DNA of 64,000 nt, taken from NCBI RefSeq assembly GCF_900105055.1, contig NZ_FNTA01000004.1, forward strand, positions 4,681,501-4,745,500, given 5' to 3'. Positions 55,227 to 63,175 of this stretch are shown here, piece after piece. The DNA is from Amycolatopsis lurida (GTDB taxonomy: Bacteria > Actinomycetota > Actinomycetes > Mycobacteriales > Pseudonocardiaceae). The notes beneath the pieces were generated by a model. It was not told the DNA's origin. It was given only the letters and a program-made list of their open reading frames with translations, and searched no databases. Position 1 is the stretch's first letter. The number at the start of each line of letters is the position of its first letter. Made by a program: the position numbers and the translations under genes.

Positions 55227-56151
55227 GCGGCCAGACGTCGGAGCCGAGGAAGCCGGTCTCGTCGGTCGCCGCGGTCGCGCCGCAGGCGTCGCGCTCCAGC
55301 CCGTGCCGTGCCGCCACCGCGGCGACCGCGTCCTTTGTGGACTGTCCGAAAAGGCCGTCGGTGGGGATGGCGAAACCGCGTGCCCGCAGGAGTTCCTGTG
55401 CCATCCGCACCCGCGGCCCGCTGTCGCCGGGTTTGAGCAGCGGCCACTCCGGCAGATCCGCCTTCGGCGACGAGGTCCCCAGCAGCTTGCCGACCTCGGT
55501 GCGCAGCTCCGGAAGCCGGTTGTACAGCACGGTGCCTGGGCATTCGGTGGAGTTGAAGTCGCGGTGTCCCTTGATGAACTCCGGCGAGATCCCGTACTGC
55601 GAAGCCATGTACGCGACCAGCTTCACCAGCGAGTCCCAGAGCGCGGGCGTGACGTCCTCCGTGCTGTAGAGGCCTTCGTTCTCGATCCCGATGCAGGTGC
55701 TGTTGTTGTTGCCCACGTTCGCGCCCAGCACGTGCCGGGTTCCGCCGCGCAGGATCTCCAGGCTGCGGTGCCGCCCTTCGGTGATATGCCCGCCGCGGCT
55801 GTTCGTGAACTGCTGCCCGGTGTCGATCCAGCCACGGGTGTCCATATGGAAATCCTGGATCGCACGTGACGCCCAGAAGGCGTGTTCGAGGCTGTAGTCG
55901 GTGACGTTCCCCGGTTCGACCGTGTGGTGCACGACGATGTACGTCGGCTTGTGGTTCTGCACCTCGATCGCGCCGTTCGGCGGCCGCGCGCTCCACGCGG
56001 CCGTGCCGTAGATCTTCGGTTCTGTCACCCCGGACGCCGCGTCGGCGGCGGAAATCGTTGCTGTCCCCAGTAGCCCGACGGCGCTTGCCGTCAGGCCGCC
56101 CTTGAGCGCGGTACGTCGGTCGAAGTCGGCCACGGGCGAAACTCCCATCAT
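55171..56151 (-). CDS. N-acetylmuramoyl-L-alanine amidase, Tat-exported, PGRP-like
   Basis: A 326-residue exported cell wall hydrolase. A twin-arginine signal is seen (DFDRRTALKG followed by a hydrophobic stretch ending in ADA). The amidase_2/PGRP domain has YIVVHHTVEPG with the zinc histidine pair region and KGHRDFNSTECPGTVLY with the second histidine and the cysteine ligand. A peptidoglycan-binding-like domain (LLKPGDSGPRVRMAQELLRARGF, IPTDGLFGQSTKDAV) follows. Cuts the amide bond between MurNAc and L-Ala. ATG pair at the start; the shorter start begins three bases later. Confidence 0.9.
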   Translation of the reverse strand: MMGVSPVADFDRRTALKGGLTASAVGLLGTATISAADAASGVTEPKIYGTAAWSARPPNGAIEVQNHKPTYIVVHHTVEPGNVTDYSLEHAFWASRAIQDFHMDTRGWIDTGQQFTNSRGGHITEGRHRSLEILRGGTRHVLGANVGNNNSTCIGIENEGLYSTEDVTPALWDSLVKLVAYMASQYGISPEFIKGHRDFNSTECPGTVLYNRLPELRTEVGKLLGTSSPKADLPEWPLLKPGDSGPRVRMAQELLRARGFAIPTDGLFGQSTKDAVAAVAARHGLERDACGATAATDETGFLGSDVWPLIVGSGTDLQALKARLAG

Positions 56152-56221
56152 GCGCGTTGGCCGGAAAACTAACCCGCCATCGCGCCGATGACAACCATTG
56201 ACCAACTTTTGTCGTAATGCG

Positions 56222-57097
56222 TTAGTGTTCGCCAGGGAGAGCGAACAGGCCGTCCCCGGTCTGTTCGAGCAACCCGTCCACCAGCAAGGAGTCGAGGCAG
56301 CGGTCGCGCTGCCCGGATTCGTGCCAGACGAGATCGAGCCGCGCCTTCTCGACCGGGCCTTCGCTGCCGCGCAGGACGTCGAGCAGCAACCCGCGCACCT
56401 GGCGGTCGGTGCCGGCGAACTTCTGGACCTGCTTCGCGGGACCGGCGTACGCGGGCCTTCCCGCGTGCTGCCACGCGCAATCGTCGTAGATCGGGCAGTC
56501 CGCGCAGCGCGGCGAACGCGCGGTGCAGACGAGCGCGCCGAGTTCCATCAGCGCGGCCGAGAGCTTCGCGGCGGGCGCGTCTTCCGGCGGCAGCAGGGCC
56601 TCGACGTCGGCCATGTCGCGGGTGTTCGACGGCGGCCCGGCGTCGCCGGCGCCGTGCACCGCCCTGGCCACCACGCGCCGGACGTTCGTGTCCACCACCG
56701 GTGCCCGCTTGCCGTAGGCGAAGGCGGCGACGGCGCGTGCGGTGTACGCGCCGATGCCGGGCAACGCGAGCAGGGTGTCCACATCGGACGGAACGACGTC
56801 GCCGTGTTCGGCGGCGATGACGGCCGCCGCGGCGTGCAGCCGCAACGCGCGCCGCGGGTAGCCGAGTTTGCCCCAGGCGCGCACGACCTCACCCTGCGAC
56901 GACGCCGCCAGCGCCGACGGCACCGGCCAGCGCGCCATCCATTCGAGCCAGATCGGCTGCACGCGCGCGACCGGTGTCTGCTGCAACATGATCTCGCTGA
57001 CGAGCACACCCCAGGCGGTGCATTCCGGCTCACGCCAAGGGAGGTCTCGCCCCACCTCGTCGAACCACTCGGTCAGCACATCCGCGTCGACGCCCAC
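56222..57097 (-). CDS. mutY: A/G-specific adenine glycosylase
   Basis: MutY removes adenine mispaired with 8-oxoguanine. The 291-residue protein has the helix-hairpin-helix (LLALPGIGAYTARAVAAF) with the catalytic Asp (PVVDTNVRRV), the N-terminal LPWREPECTAWGVLVSEIMLQQT with the catalytic Glu region, and the [4Fe-4S] cluster ligands C-x6-C-x2-C-x5-C (CTARSPRCADCPIYDDC). The C-terminal NUDIX-like domain is short, as in mycobacteria. GTG start. The adjacent carbonic anhydrase gene lies immediately upstream, the order known from M. tuberculosis. Confidence 0.95.
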   Translation of the reverse strand: MGVDADVLTEWFDEVGRDLPWREPECTAWGVLVSEIMLQQTPVARVQPIWLEWMARWPVPSALAASSQGEVVRAWGKLGYPRRALRLHAAAAVIAAEHGDVVPSDVDTLLALPGIGAYTARAVAAFAYGKRAPVVDTNVRRVVARAVHGAGDAGPPSNTRDMADVEALLPPEDAPAAKLSAALMELGALVCTARSPRCADCPIYDDCAWQHAGRPAYAGPAKQVQKFAGTDRQVRGLLLDVLRGSEGPVEKARLDLVWHESGQRDRCLDSLLVDGLLEQTGDGLFALPGEH

Positions 57098-57115
57098 CGG
57101 GCCAGCTTAAAACCC

Positions 57116-57607
57116 TTATGCGACCTCGGTCAGGCGGCCCAGCTTCACGTCGTAGACGAACCCGCGCACGTTGTCGGTGTGCGGGAGGAAGTCACTGCGC
57201 CGGACGCGCTGCACCGACCGGCGCACGCTGTCCTCCACCTCCCGGAACGCCTCGACCGACCACGTCGGGCGGAGTCCGCTGGCGGCTTCGAGTTCGTCCT
57301 TGAAGTCGTCTTCGGTGACCATGGAGAGGCCGCAGTCGGTGTGCTGCACGATCAGCACCTCACGGGTGCCCAGTTTTCGCTGGCTGAGCGCGAGCGAGCG
57401 GATCATGTCGTCGGTGACGACCCCGCCCGCGTTCCGCAGGATGTGGGACTCGCCCTGGATCAGGCCGAAGATCTCGAACACCCGGATACGGGCGTCCATG
57501 CAGGTCAGAATCGCCACCTGGAGTGATGGCCTCGGAGACGAGCGGTCACCAGGAGTGACATCACCCAGCTCCTGGTTGCGCTTGAGCAGTACGTCGATTG
57601 AGGTCAC
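57116..57607 (-). CDS. beta-class carbonic anhydrase
   Basis: A 163-residue zinc enzyme that interconverts CO2 and bicarbonate. The ligands are Cys36, His89 and Cys92 (CMDAR and QHTDCG), with Asp38-Arg40 as the catalytic dyad. The length and the short N-terminus fit the small type II beta-CA subgroup of actinobacteria. GTG start (VTSIDVLLKRN). It overlaps no other gene; mutY follows 18 bases away on the same strand. Confidence 0.94.
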   Translation of the reverse strand: MTSIDVLLKRNQELGDVTPGDRSSPRPSLQVAILTCMDARIRVFEIFGLIQGESHILRNAGGVVTDDMIRSLALSQRKLGTREVLIVQHTDCGLSMVTEDDFKDELEAASGLRPTWSVEAFREVEDSVRRSVQRVRRSDFLPHTDNVRGFVYDVKLGRLTEVA

Positions 57608-57658
57608 ACGTTCATTGGAACCGACACACCAGGGGAGAGCAACGCGAGCGGACGCAGA

Positions 57659-58759
57659 TCACGGCCCGAACCAGCGTTCTTCGGCCGTTCGTGGCGGCGC
57701 CGAGGTGCGGCCGACCCGCAGTTCCGTGTGCAGGGTGATCACCTTCGGCCCGACCCGGTCGGCCGAGCTGAGCAGCAGCTTGCCCGCCGCCTTGCCCTTT
57801 TCGAGCACCGGCTGGTGGACCGTGGTGAGCCCGGAGCGCTCGGCCTCGGTGATGCCGTCGAACCCGGTGACCGTCAGATCCTGCGGGACGCGCAGGCCCC
57901 GGCGCTCCGCTTCGGCCAGCGCGCCGAGGGCGAGGATGTCCGAGGTGCAGATCACGGCGGTGACCTGCGGATACGCGTCGAGCAGCTGACGCGCGGCCGA
58001 CGCGCCGTCGTCCACGGTGTGGTCGAAGCGCTCGACCACCGGCACCGTCGCCCAGTCGACCCCGGCCGCCGAGAACGCGGCGGCCAGCGCCTCCAGGCGG
58101 ATGCGCTGGACGTGGAAATGCGCGGCGCTCTGCCGCTGGATGGAGACGAAGTCGTCGTTGCGCTCGCGGGCCAGCCGCATGCACAGCACGCCGATCTGGC
58201 GGTGGCCCAGCGAGATGAGGTGTTCGGCCATGGCGGTGACCGCGGCCGCGTCGTCCGGGCCGACCCGGTCGACCCCGTCCACCCGGGGCTGGTCGACGAT
58301 CACCGTCGGCACCGGGCGTTCCAGCACCGCGCCGAGATGCGGGTCGTCGTCGGGCACCGAGTAGACGACGAAACCGTCGACGCCGGCGCGGTGCACGGCC
58401 GCGACGTCCTCCCTGCCCGGGCTCGCCGGGACCAGGTGCAGGCCGACGCCCGCGTCCTCGCAGGCCAGCGCGAGCCCTTCGAGCACGCCGACGGCGGCGG
58501 GGTCGCGAAAGGCGTAGGAGAGGTTCTCGGTGAGCAAAAGACCGACAGCGCCGGCCTTGCGCGTCCGCAGTGAACGGGCCACCGGGTCCGGGCCCGGGTA
58601 GCCAAGGCGGCGTGCGGTCTCGAGGACGCGACGGCGCAGCTCAGGGGACAACTGGTCCGGTCGGTTGTAGGCGTTCGAGACGGTGGTCCTCGACACACCG
58701 AGCTCTGCGGCCAACGACGCCAGTGTCGCCTGCCTCCTGGTGCGGATAGGACGGCCCAT
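57659..58759 (-). CDS. LacI family transcriptional regulator
   Basis: A 366-residue regulator with the LacI helix-turn-helix and hinge (TLASLAAELGVSRTTVSNAYNRPDQLSP) and a periplasmic-binding-protein-like effector domain (GLLLTENLSYAF, VDGFVVYSVPDDD, VICTSDILALGALAEAERRG). The ligand should be a sugar or nucleoside. ATG 58759 chosen for the family N-terminus; an upstream ATG (58798) in frame adds 13 residues. It is divergent from the zinc uptake operon, but zinc control is not its usual function. Upstream aacggttcagaacgtt is roughly symmetrical and could be its own operator. Confidence 0.85.
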   Translation of the reverse strand: MGRPIRTRRQATLASLAAELGVSRTTVSNAYNRPDQLSPELRRRVLETARRLGYPGPDPVARSLRTRKAGAVGLLLTENLSYAFRDPAAVGVLEGLALACEDAGVGLHLVPASPGREDVAAVHRAGVDGFVVYSVPDDDPHLGAVLERPVPTVIVDQPRVDGVDRVGPDDAAAVTAMAEHLISLGHRQIGVLCMRLARERNDDFVSIQRQSAAHFHVQRIRLEALAAAFSAAGVDWATVPVVERFDHTVDDGASAARQLLDAYPQVTAVICTSDILALGALAEAERRGLRVPQDLTVTGFDGITEAERSGLTTVHQPVLEKGKAAGKLLLSSADRVGPKVITLHTELRVGRTSAPPRTAEERWFGP

Positions 58760-58894
58760 CCGCAAACCGTAACGGTTCAGAACGTTTTGCAGAAGCATCA
58801 CCCGACGTGTGGCAGGTCTCGATTCAGAGTGACCCTGGGTACAGCTCGGACCTGGACCGAAGGCGTCGTCAGCCGGATGGGGTACAGTTGAATC

Positions 58895-58909
58895 TGACAA
58901 CGGTTTCCA
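58895..58909 (+). promoter_or_regulatory. possible Zur box before the zinc ABC operon
   Basis: TGACAACGGTTTCCA matches the actinobacterial Zur consensus TGAAAATGATTTTCA at 11 of 15 positions, with the outer TGA and CA conserved and the symmetrical AAC/GTT core. It lies 50 bases before the substrate-binding protein start, in a proper place for repression by zinc. Confidence 0.6.
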
Positions 58910-58959
58910 TTACCCGGCATTGGGGACACCTGGCCAGGGCATCCGCAGGAGTGCAGTAA

Positions 58960-59892
58960 ATGAATTCCCGCCGTACCAAGAGTGTTTTCGCGGCCGTGTC
59001 GGCCCTGGCCGTCCTCGCGCTCGGCGCGACGGCTTGCGCGTCGAGCGACAAGGCGTCGACGGGCTCCGGTTCGCAGAACGCGTCCGCCGCGAACCCGGGC
59101 GGCGGCGAGAAGATCAAGGTCGTCGCCTCGACCGACGTCTGGGGCAGCGTCGTGACCGCCGTCGGCGGGGACAAGGTCGAGGTCACCTCGATCATCCACG
59201 ATCCCTCGGCCGACCCGCACTCCTACGAGACCACCGCGAGCGACGCGATCGCCGCGAAGAACGCGAAGCTGACGCTGTCCAACGGCGGCGGCTACGACGA
59301 CTTCTTCTCCAAGCTCGCCGACCAGGCCACCGGCGCGCAGAAACTGGTCGCCGTCGACATCGCCGCGACCGGCAACGAGAACGAGCACGTCTGGTACAGC
59401 CTGCCCGGCGTCGAGAAGATCGCCGACCAGGTCGCCGCGAAGCTCGGCGAGATCCAGCCCGCCTCGAAGGACGCCTTCACCGCCAACGCGACCGCGTTCA
59501 AGGGCAAGACCCAGGAGCTCCTGAAGAAGGTCTCGGGCCTGGGCGGCTCGGGCGCGAAGGTCGTCGCGACCGAGCCCGTCGCGCACTACCTGCTCGACAG
59601 CGCGAAGGTCACCGACGCGACGCCGCCTGCCTTCGCCGAGGCCGTGGAAGCGGAGCAGGACGTGCCCGCCGCCGCGCTCAACGAGGTCAAGCAGCTGATC
59701 TCCGGCAAGCAGGTCAAGGCGCTGGTCAACAACGCGCAGACGACCACCCCGGTCACCCAGCAGGTCGTCGGCGACGCCAAGAACGCCGGCATCGCGGTCG
59801 TCGACGTCACCGAAACGCTGCCCCAGGGTGTGACCGACTACATTGCATGGATGACCAAGGAAGTGGACGCGCTGGCGGGAGCACTGAAGTAG
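58960..59892 (+). CDS. znuA: zinc ABC transporter substrate-binding lipoprotein
   Basis: A 310-residue lipoprotein (signal ending GATAC, Cys26). It is a cluster A-I metal-binding protein: metal ligands are expected at ADPHSYE, ENEHVWYS and PVAHYLLD and in the last third. The family landmarks VVASTDVWGSVVTAVGGD and LTLSNGGGYDDFF are seen. Known relatives bind zinc or manganese; zinc is favoured by the possible Zur box and the operon. ATG with caggag upstream. Followed by the ATPase with a one-base overlap (TAGTG). Confidence 0.9.
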   Translation: MNSRRTKSVFAAVSALAVLALGATACASSDKASTGSGSQNASAANPGGGEKIKVVASTDVWGSVVTAVGGDKVEVTSIIHDPSADPHSYETTASDAIAAKNAKLTLSNGGGYDDFFSKLADQATGAQKLVAVDIAATGNENEHVWYSLPGVEKIADQVAAKLGEIQPASKDAFTANATAFKGKTQELLKKVSGLGGSGAKVVATEPVAHYLLDSAKVTDATPPAFAEAVEAEQDVPAAALNEVKQLISGKQVKALVNNAQTTTPVTQQVVGDAKNAGIAVVDVTETLPQGVTDYIAWMTKEVDALAGALK

Positions 59893-60725
59893 TGACCTCC
59901 GTACCTGCCGGAGCTCGCCCCGCGGTCCGTGTCCGCGGGGCGAGCCTCGCGTTCGGCACCAGGACCCTCTGGTCCGGGCTCGACCTCGACGTCGAGCCCG
60001 GCGAGTTCCTCGCGATCCTGGGGCCGAACGGCTCCGGGAAGAGCAGCCTGCTCAAGGTGCTGCTCGGCCAGCAGGGGCTGCCCGAGGGCACGGTCGAGAT
60101 CGCGGGGCGGCGCCCCGGCGGGACGAACCGGCGGATCGGCTACATCCCGCAGCAGCGCGCCCTCGACGAGGGCCTGACGATGCGCGGGGTGGACCTGGTC
60201 GGCCTCGGTCTGGACGGGCACCGGTGGGGCACCGGGCTCTTCGGGATCTCGAAGCGGCGTCAGCTGGTGTCGCGGGCGATCGAGTCCGTCGGCGCGCAGG
60301 CGTACGCGAAGCAGCCGGTGGGGCGGCTTTCCGGTGGCGAGCAGCAACGGCTCCGCGTCGCGCAATCCCTGGTCGGCGACCCCGAAGTCCTCCTCTGCGA
60401 CGAGCCGCTGCTCTCCCTCGACCTCGCGCACCAGCGCGCGGTCAGCGAACTGATCGACGAGCGGCGGCGCTCCGCCGGGACGGCCGTCCTGTTCGTCACC
60501 CACGAGATCAACCCGATCCTGTCCTATGTGGACCGGGTGCTGTATCTGGTGAACGGCCAGTTCCGGGTCGGCAAGCCGGACGAGGTGATGAACTCGGAGA
60601 CCCTGTCCGAGCTGTACGGCACCCGCATCGAGGTGCTGAAGGTCGGCGGGCAGATCCACGTCGCCGGTGCGCAGAGCGCGCTGTGCGAGGACGAACCCCA
60701 CCACATCGACGAACAGGCTTGCTGA
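59892..60725 (+). CDS. znuC: zinc ABC transporter ATP-binding protein
   Basis: A 277-residue ABC ATPase. Walker A is GPNGSGKSS, the signature LSGGEQQRLRVA, Walker B in VLLCDEPLLSLD and the H-loop in FVTHEINPI. It drives metal uptake with ZnuA and ZnuB. The GTG start shares its first base with the last base of the znuA stop codon, which suggests strong coupling. The C-terminus has a histidine-containing tail (DEPHHIDEQAC) that might bind metal. The permease gene follows after about 110 bases. Confidence 0.9.
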   Translation: MTSVPAGARPAVRVRGASLAFGTRTLWSGLDLDVEPGEFLAILGPNGSGKSSLLKVLLGQQGLPEGTVEIAGRRPGGTNRRIGYIPQQRALDEGLTMRGVDLVGLGLDGHRWGTGLFGISKRRQLVSRAIESVGAQAYAKQPVGRLSGGEQQRLRVAQSLVGDPEVLLCDEPLLSLDLAHQRAVSELIDERRRSAGTAVLFVTHEINPILSYVDRVLYLVNGQFRVGKPDEVMNSETLSELYGTRIEVLKVGGQIHVAGAQSALCEDEPHHIDEQAC

Positions 60726-60836
60726 CGCCGTGGCAGACGAAGTGAGGTCATTCGTGCGGTCCAGGCCGACTCGACCGACGGCGCGAACCAGCGCCCTGGC
60801 GACGCGATCCCGGTCGCGGGTTCTTGGATAAACACC

Positions 60837-61718
60837 GTGGACAAGATGTTCGACTTCGCCCTGACCGGCGAACTCCTCGGTCTCGACTTCGTTCAGACGG
60901 CGTTGCTCGCGGCCGCCGTCCTCGGCCTGGTCGCCGGGGTGCTCGGCCCGCTGGTCGTCATGCGGCGGATGTCGTTCGCCGTGCACGGCACCGCCGAACT
61001 GGCCTTCACCGGCGCGGCGGGCGCGTTGCTGCTGGGAGTCGGGGTCGAACTCGGCGGCCTCGCGGGCGCGGTCATCGCCGCCCTGCTGATCGGGCTCCTC
61101 GGCGGCCGCGAGTCCGAACGCGACTCGGTGATCGGCGTGATCCTCGCCTTCGGCCTCGGCATGGGTGTCCTGCTGCTGTCGTTCTACGAAGGCCGCAGCG
61201 CCAACAAGTTCGGCATCCTGGTCGGGCAGATCATCACCATCGACTCGACCAACCTGAACCTGCTCGTCGGCGCCTCGGTCGTCGTACTGGTGGTGCTCGC
61301 GGTGATCTACCGGCCGCTGCTGTTCGCGACGGTCGACCCGGCGGTCGCGACGGCGCGCGGCGTGCCGGTGCGGTTGCTGTCGCTGATCTTCGCGGTGCTG
61401 GTCGGGATCTCGAGCGCGCTCGGGGTGCAGATCGTCGGTGCCCTGCTGGTGGTCTCGCTGATGGTGACCCCGGCCGCGGCCGCCGCGCGGGTCACGGCGA
61501 GCCCGTGGAAGGCGACCGTGCTGTCGATCGTGTTCGCGGAGATCGCCGCGCTCGGCGGGATCATCCTTTCGCTGGCGCCGGGGAAGCCGGTGAGCGCGTT
61601 CGTCACGACGATCTCGTTCGTGATCTACCTCGTCTGCCGGCTCATCGCGTGGCTGCGCGGGCGATCGTCGCGGGTTCGCATCGAGCCGACGGCGACGGCG
61701 CAGCCCGCCCTGCACTAG
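60837..61718 (+). CDS. znuB: zinc ABC transporter permease
   Basis: A 293-residue membrane protein of the ABC-3 family with about eight helices. The N-terminal FVQTALLAAAVLGLVAGVLGPLVVMRRMSF and the family loop GTAELAFTGAAGALLLG are clear. It forms the channel of the zinc importer. GTG start; an ATG three codons later (60846) is also possible. The 111-base gap after znuC has no visible terminator. It ends before the repeat region at 61.7 kb. Confidence 0.9.
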   Translation: MDKMFDFALTGELLGLDFVQTALLAAAVLGLVAGVLGPLVVMRRMSFAVHGTAELAFTGAAGALLLGVGVELGGLAGAVIAALLIGLLGGRESERDSVIGVILAFGLGMGVLLLSFYEGRSANKFGILVGQIITIDSTNLNLLVGASVVVLVVLAVIYRPLLFATVDPAVATARGVPVRLLSLIFAVLVGISSALGVQIVGALLVVSLMVTPAAAAARVTASPWKATVLSIVFAEIAALGGIILSLAPGKPVSAFVTTISFVIYLVCRLIAWLRGRSSRVRIEPTATAQPALH

Positions 61719-61720
61719 CG

Positions 61721-61906
61721 GACCTGCGTTTAGCGGGCTGAACGCGATCAGCCGCTCCGGGGCCGATGCCACCAATGCGACATTGGAGACGTCGAGCGTC
61801 CCTGATGTGACATTGGGCACCCCGGGATGCGGCCCGCTCAAATCGCATTTAGCCCGCTAAACGCAGGTCGGCGCGCACGTGCGTTTAGCGGGCTGAACGC
61901 GATCAG
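61721..61906. repeat. inverted and direct repeats after the zinc operon
   Basis: A perfect 19-base inverted repeat (61721-61739 and 61851-61869, core gcgtttagcgggct) encloses 111 bases, and the direct repeat tgcgtttagcgggctgaacg (27 bases in full) occurs at 61725-61751 and 61880-61906. The enclosed part has two related words, gcgacattgg and tgtgacattggg. The sequence resembles the 20-base element of 44.8-45.1 kb with other internal bases (gcattt or gcgttt, then aacgc or aatgc). The second copy enters the 3' end of the DUF445 gene. Confidence 0.85.
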
Positions 61907-63126
61907 TGGAGCATCAGGAGGACCTGCAGTTCACCGACCAGGAACCCGATGAGCCCGCCCACCGCGATGAGCTTCCACTCGTCCTGCCGGAACGCCGGCC
62001 TCAGCAGCCCTTCGAACTCCAGCGGCGTCAGCCCGAGCATCCGCCGCTCGACGATCTTCGCGACGTCCATCGCCTCGGTCAGGTAGCCCTCGGCGTGGCG
62101 GATCGTCGGCGGCAGCCGCTCCAGCGCCTTCCGCGCGGCCGCCTGTTTGATCTCCTGCAGCCGCTGCCCGCCGACGGCCATCGCGACCATCGGTTTCGCG
62201 ACGCTCACCTGCTCGTCGACGGCCCGCGCCACAAGCCGCTCGACCAGCGCGTACAGCCGATCCGACCGCGGCCCGCGCAGCACGGCGTCGAGCAGGTTCG
62301 GCACGGTGAGGATCTCGTTCGCGATCATCTCGCCGTACTGGTGGGCGACCTCCGCCCGCCGCCGCTGGAACTTGCCCTGCAGGATCACCCGGCCGAACCG
62401 CACCGGCTCGCGCGGCACGAAGATCAGTTTGATCGCGAGCCAGTCGGTGAACAGCCCGATGCAGCCGCCGAAGATCGGCAGCACCCACGGTTCCTTGGTC
62501 GCCGCCCAGACGATCGCCTGCACGATGCCGAGCCCGAAGCCGAAGTAGATCCCCGTCCGCGCGATGAACGCCATCTCCGGCCGCGACGTCTCGCGGATCA
62601 GCCGGACGAGCAGCTTCTTGTCCCTGGTGAGCCGCTGCACGGTCATGTGCTGGAAGTCGAGCACCTCGTCGAGGTTCTCGGTCATCTCCGCCATGAACTC
62701 GCGCACCAGCCGCGGCGTCGACGCCTGGACCTGCTTGATCAGCAGCTCCTGCGCCATCGTCGGCATGACCTCCCAGAGCCTGGGATGGTGCTTTTCGAGC
62801 ACTTCGCGGGCGACCTCGTCCACGGCCCGCAGCAGCGGCTGCTCGATCTCGCGCGTGATGATCGCCGGATCGATCCGCCGGAAGACCTCCTTGACGTCCA
62901 GCAGATTGGACGTCAGCAGCTCGGTCGCGACGGCGGCCATCCGCCCGCCGTGTTTGGGCACCACGCCCTGCCAGCCGAGGAACGGTTTGATCCCGACGAA
63001 CTCGAGCGGTTTGAACATCATCTCGATGGCGACGCGTTTGGTGACGTAGCCGATCAGCGCGGCGACGAACGGGATCGCGGCGTACAGCCACCAGTGCCGG
63101 GCGAGGTCGTCCAGGACGGTGTCCAC
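61903..63126 (-). CDS. DUF445 membrane protein, copy 1
   Basis: A 407-residue protein of DUF445 (YheB-like) with a membrane helix near the N-terminus (about residues 12-30), a long helical middle domain, a hydrophobic stretch around GIVQAIVWAATKEPWVLPIFGG, and a C-terminal helix (LIAVGGLIGFLVGELQVLLMLH). The conserved segment around TKRVAIEMMFKPLEFVG is family-like. Function unknown; relatives are integral membrane proteins of stress or envelope biology. GTG start with gaggaggtcg. It is followed on the minus strand by no close gene; copy 2 lies 49 bases upstream and would be co-transcribed. Confidence 0.85.
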   Translation of the reverse strand: MDTVLDDLARHWWLYAAIPFVAALIGYVTKRVAIEMMFKPLEFVGIKPFLGWQGVVPKHGGRMAAVATELLTSNLLDVKEVFRRIDPAIITREIEQPLLRAVDEVAREVLEKHHPRLWEVMPTMAQELLIKQVQASTPRLVREFMAEMTENLDEVLDFQHMTVQRLTRDKKLLVRLIRETSRPEMAFIARTGIYFGFGLGIVQAIVWAATKEPWVLPIFGGCIGLFTDWLAIKLIFVPREPVRFGRVILQGKFQRRRAEVAHQYGEMIANEILTVPNLLDAVLRGPRSDRLYALVERLVARAVDEQVSVAKPMVAMAVGGQRLQEIKQAAARKALERLPPTIRHAEGYLTEAMDVAKIVERRMLGLTPLEFEGLLRPAFRQDEWKLIAVGGLIGFLVGELQVLLMLH

Positions 63127-63175
63127 ACGACCTCCTCGCTTCGCTCAGGAAAGGGGAAACGGTATCGGGTCGCCG

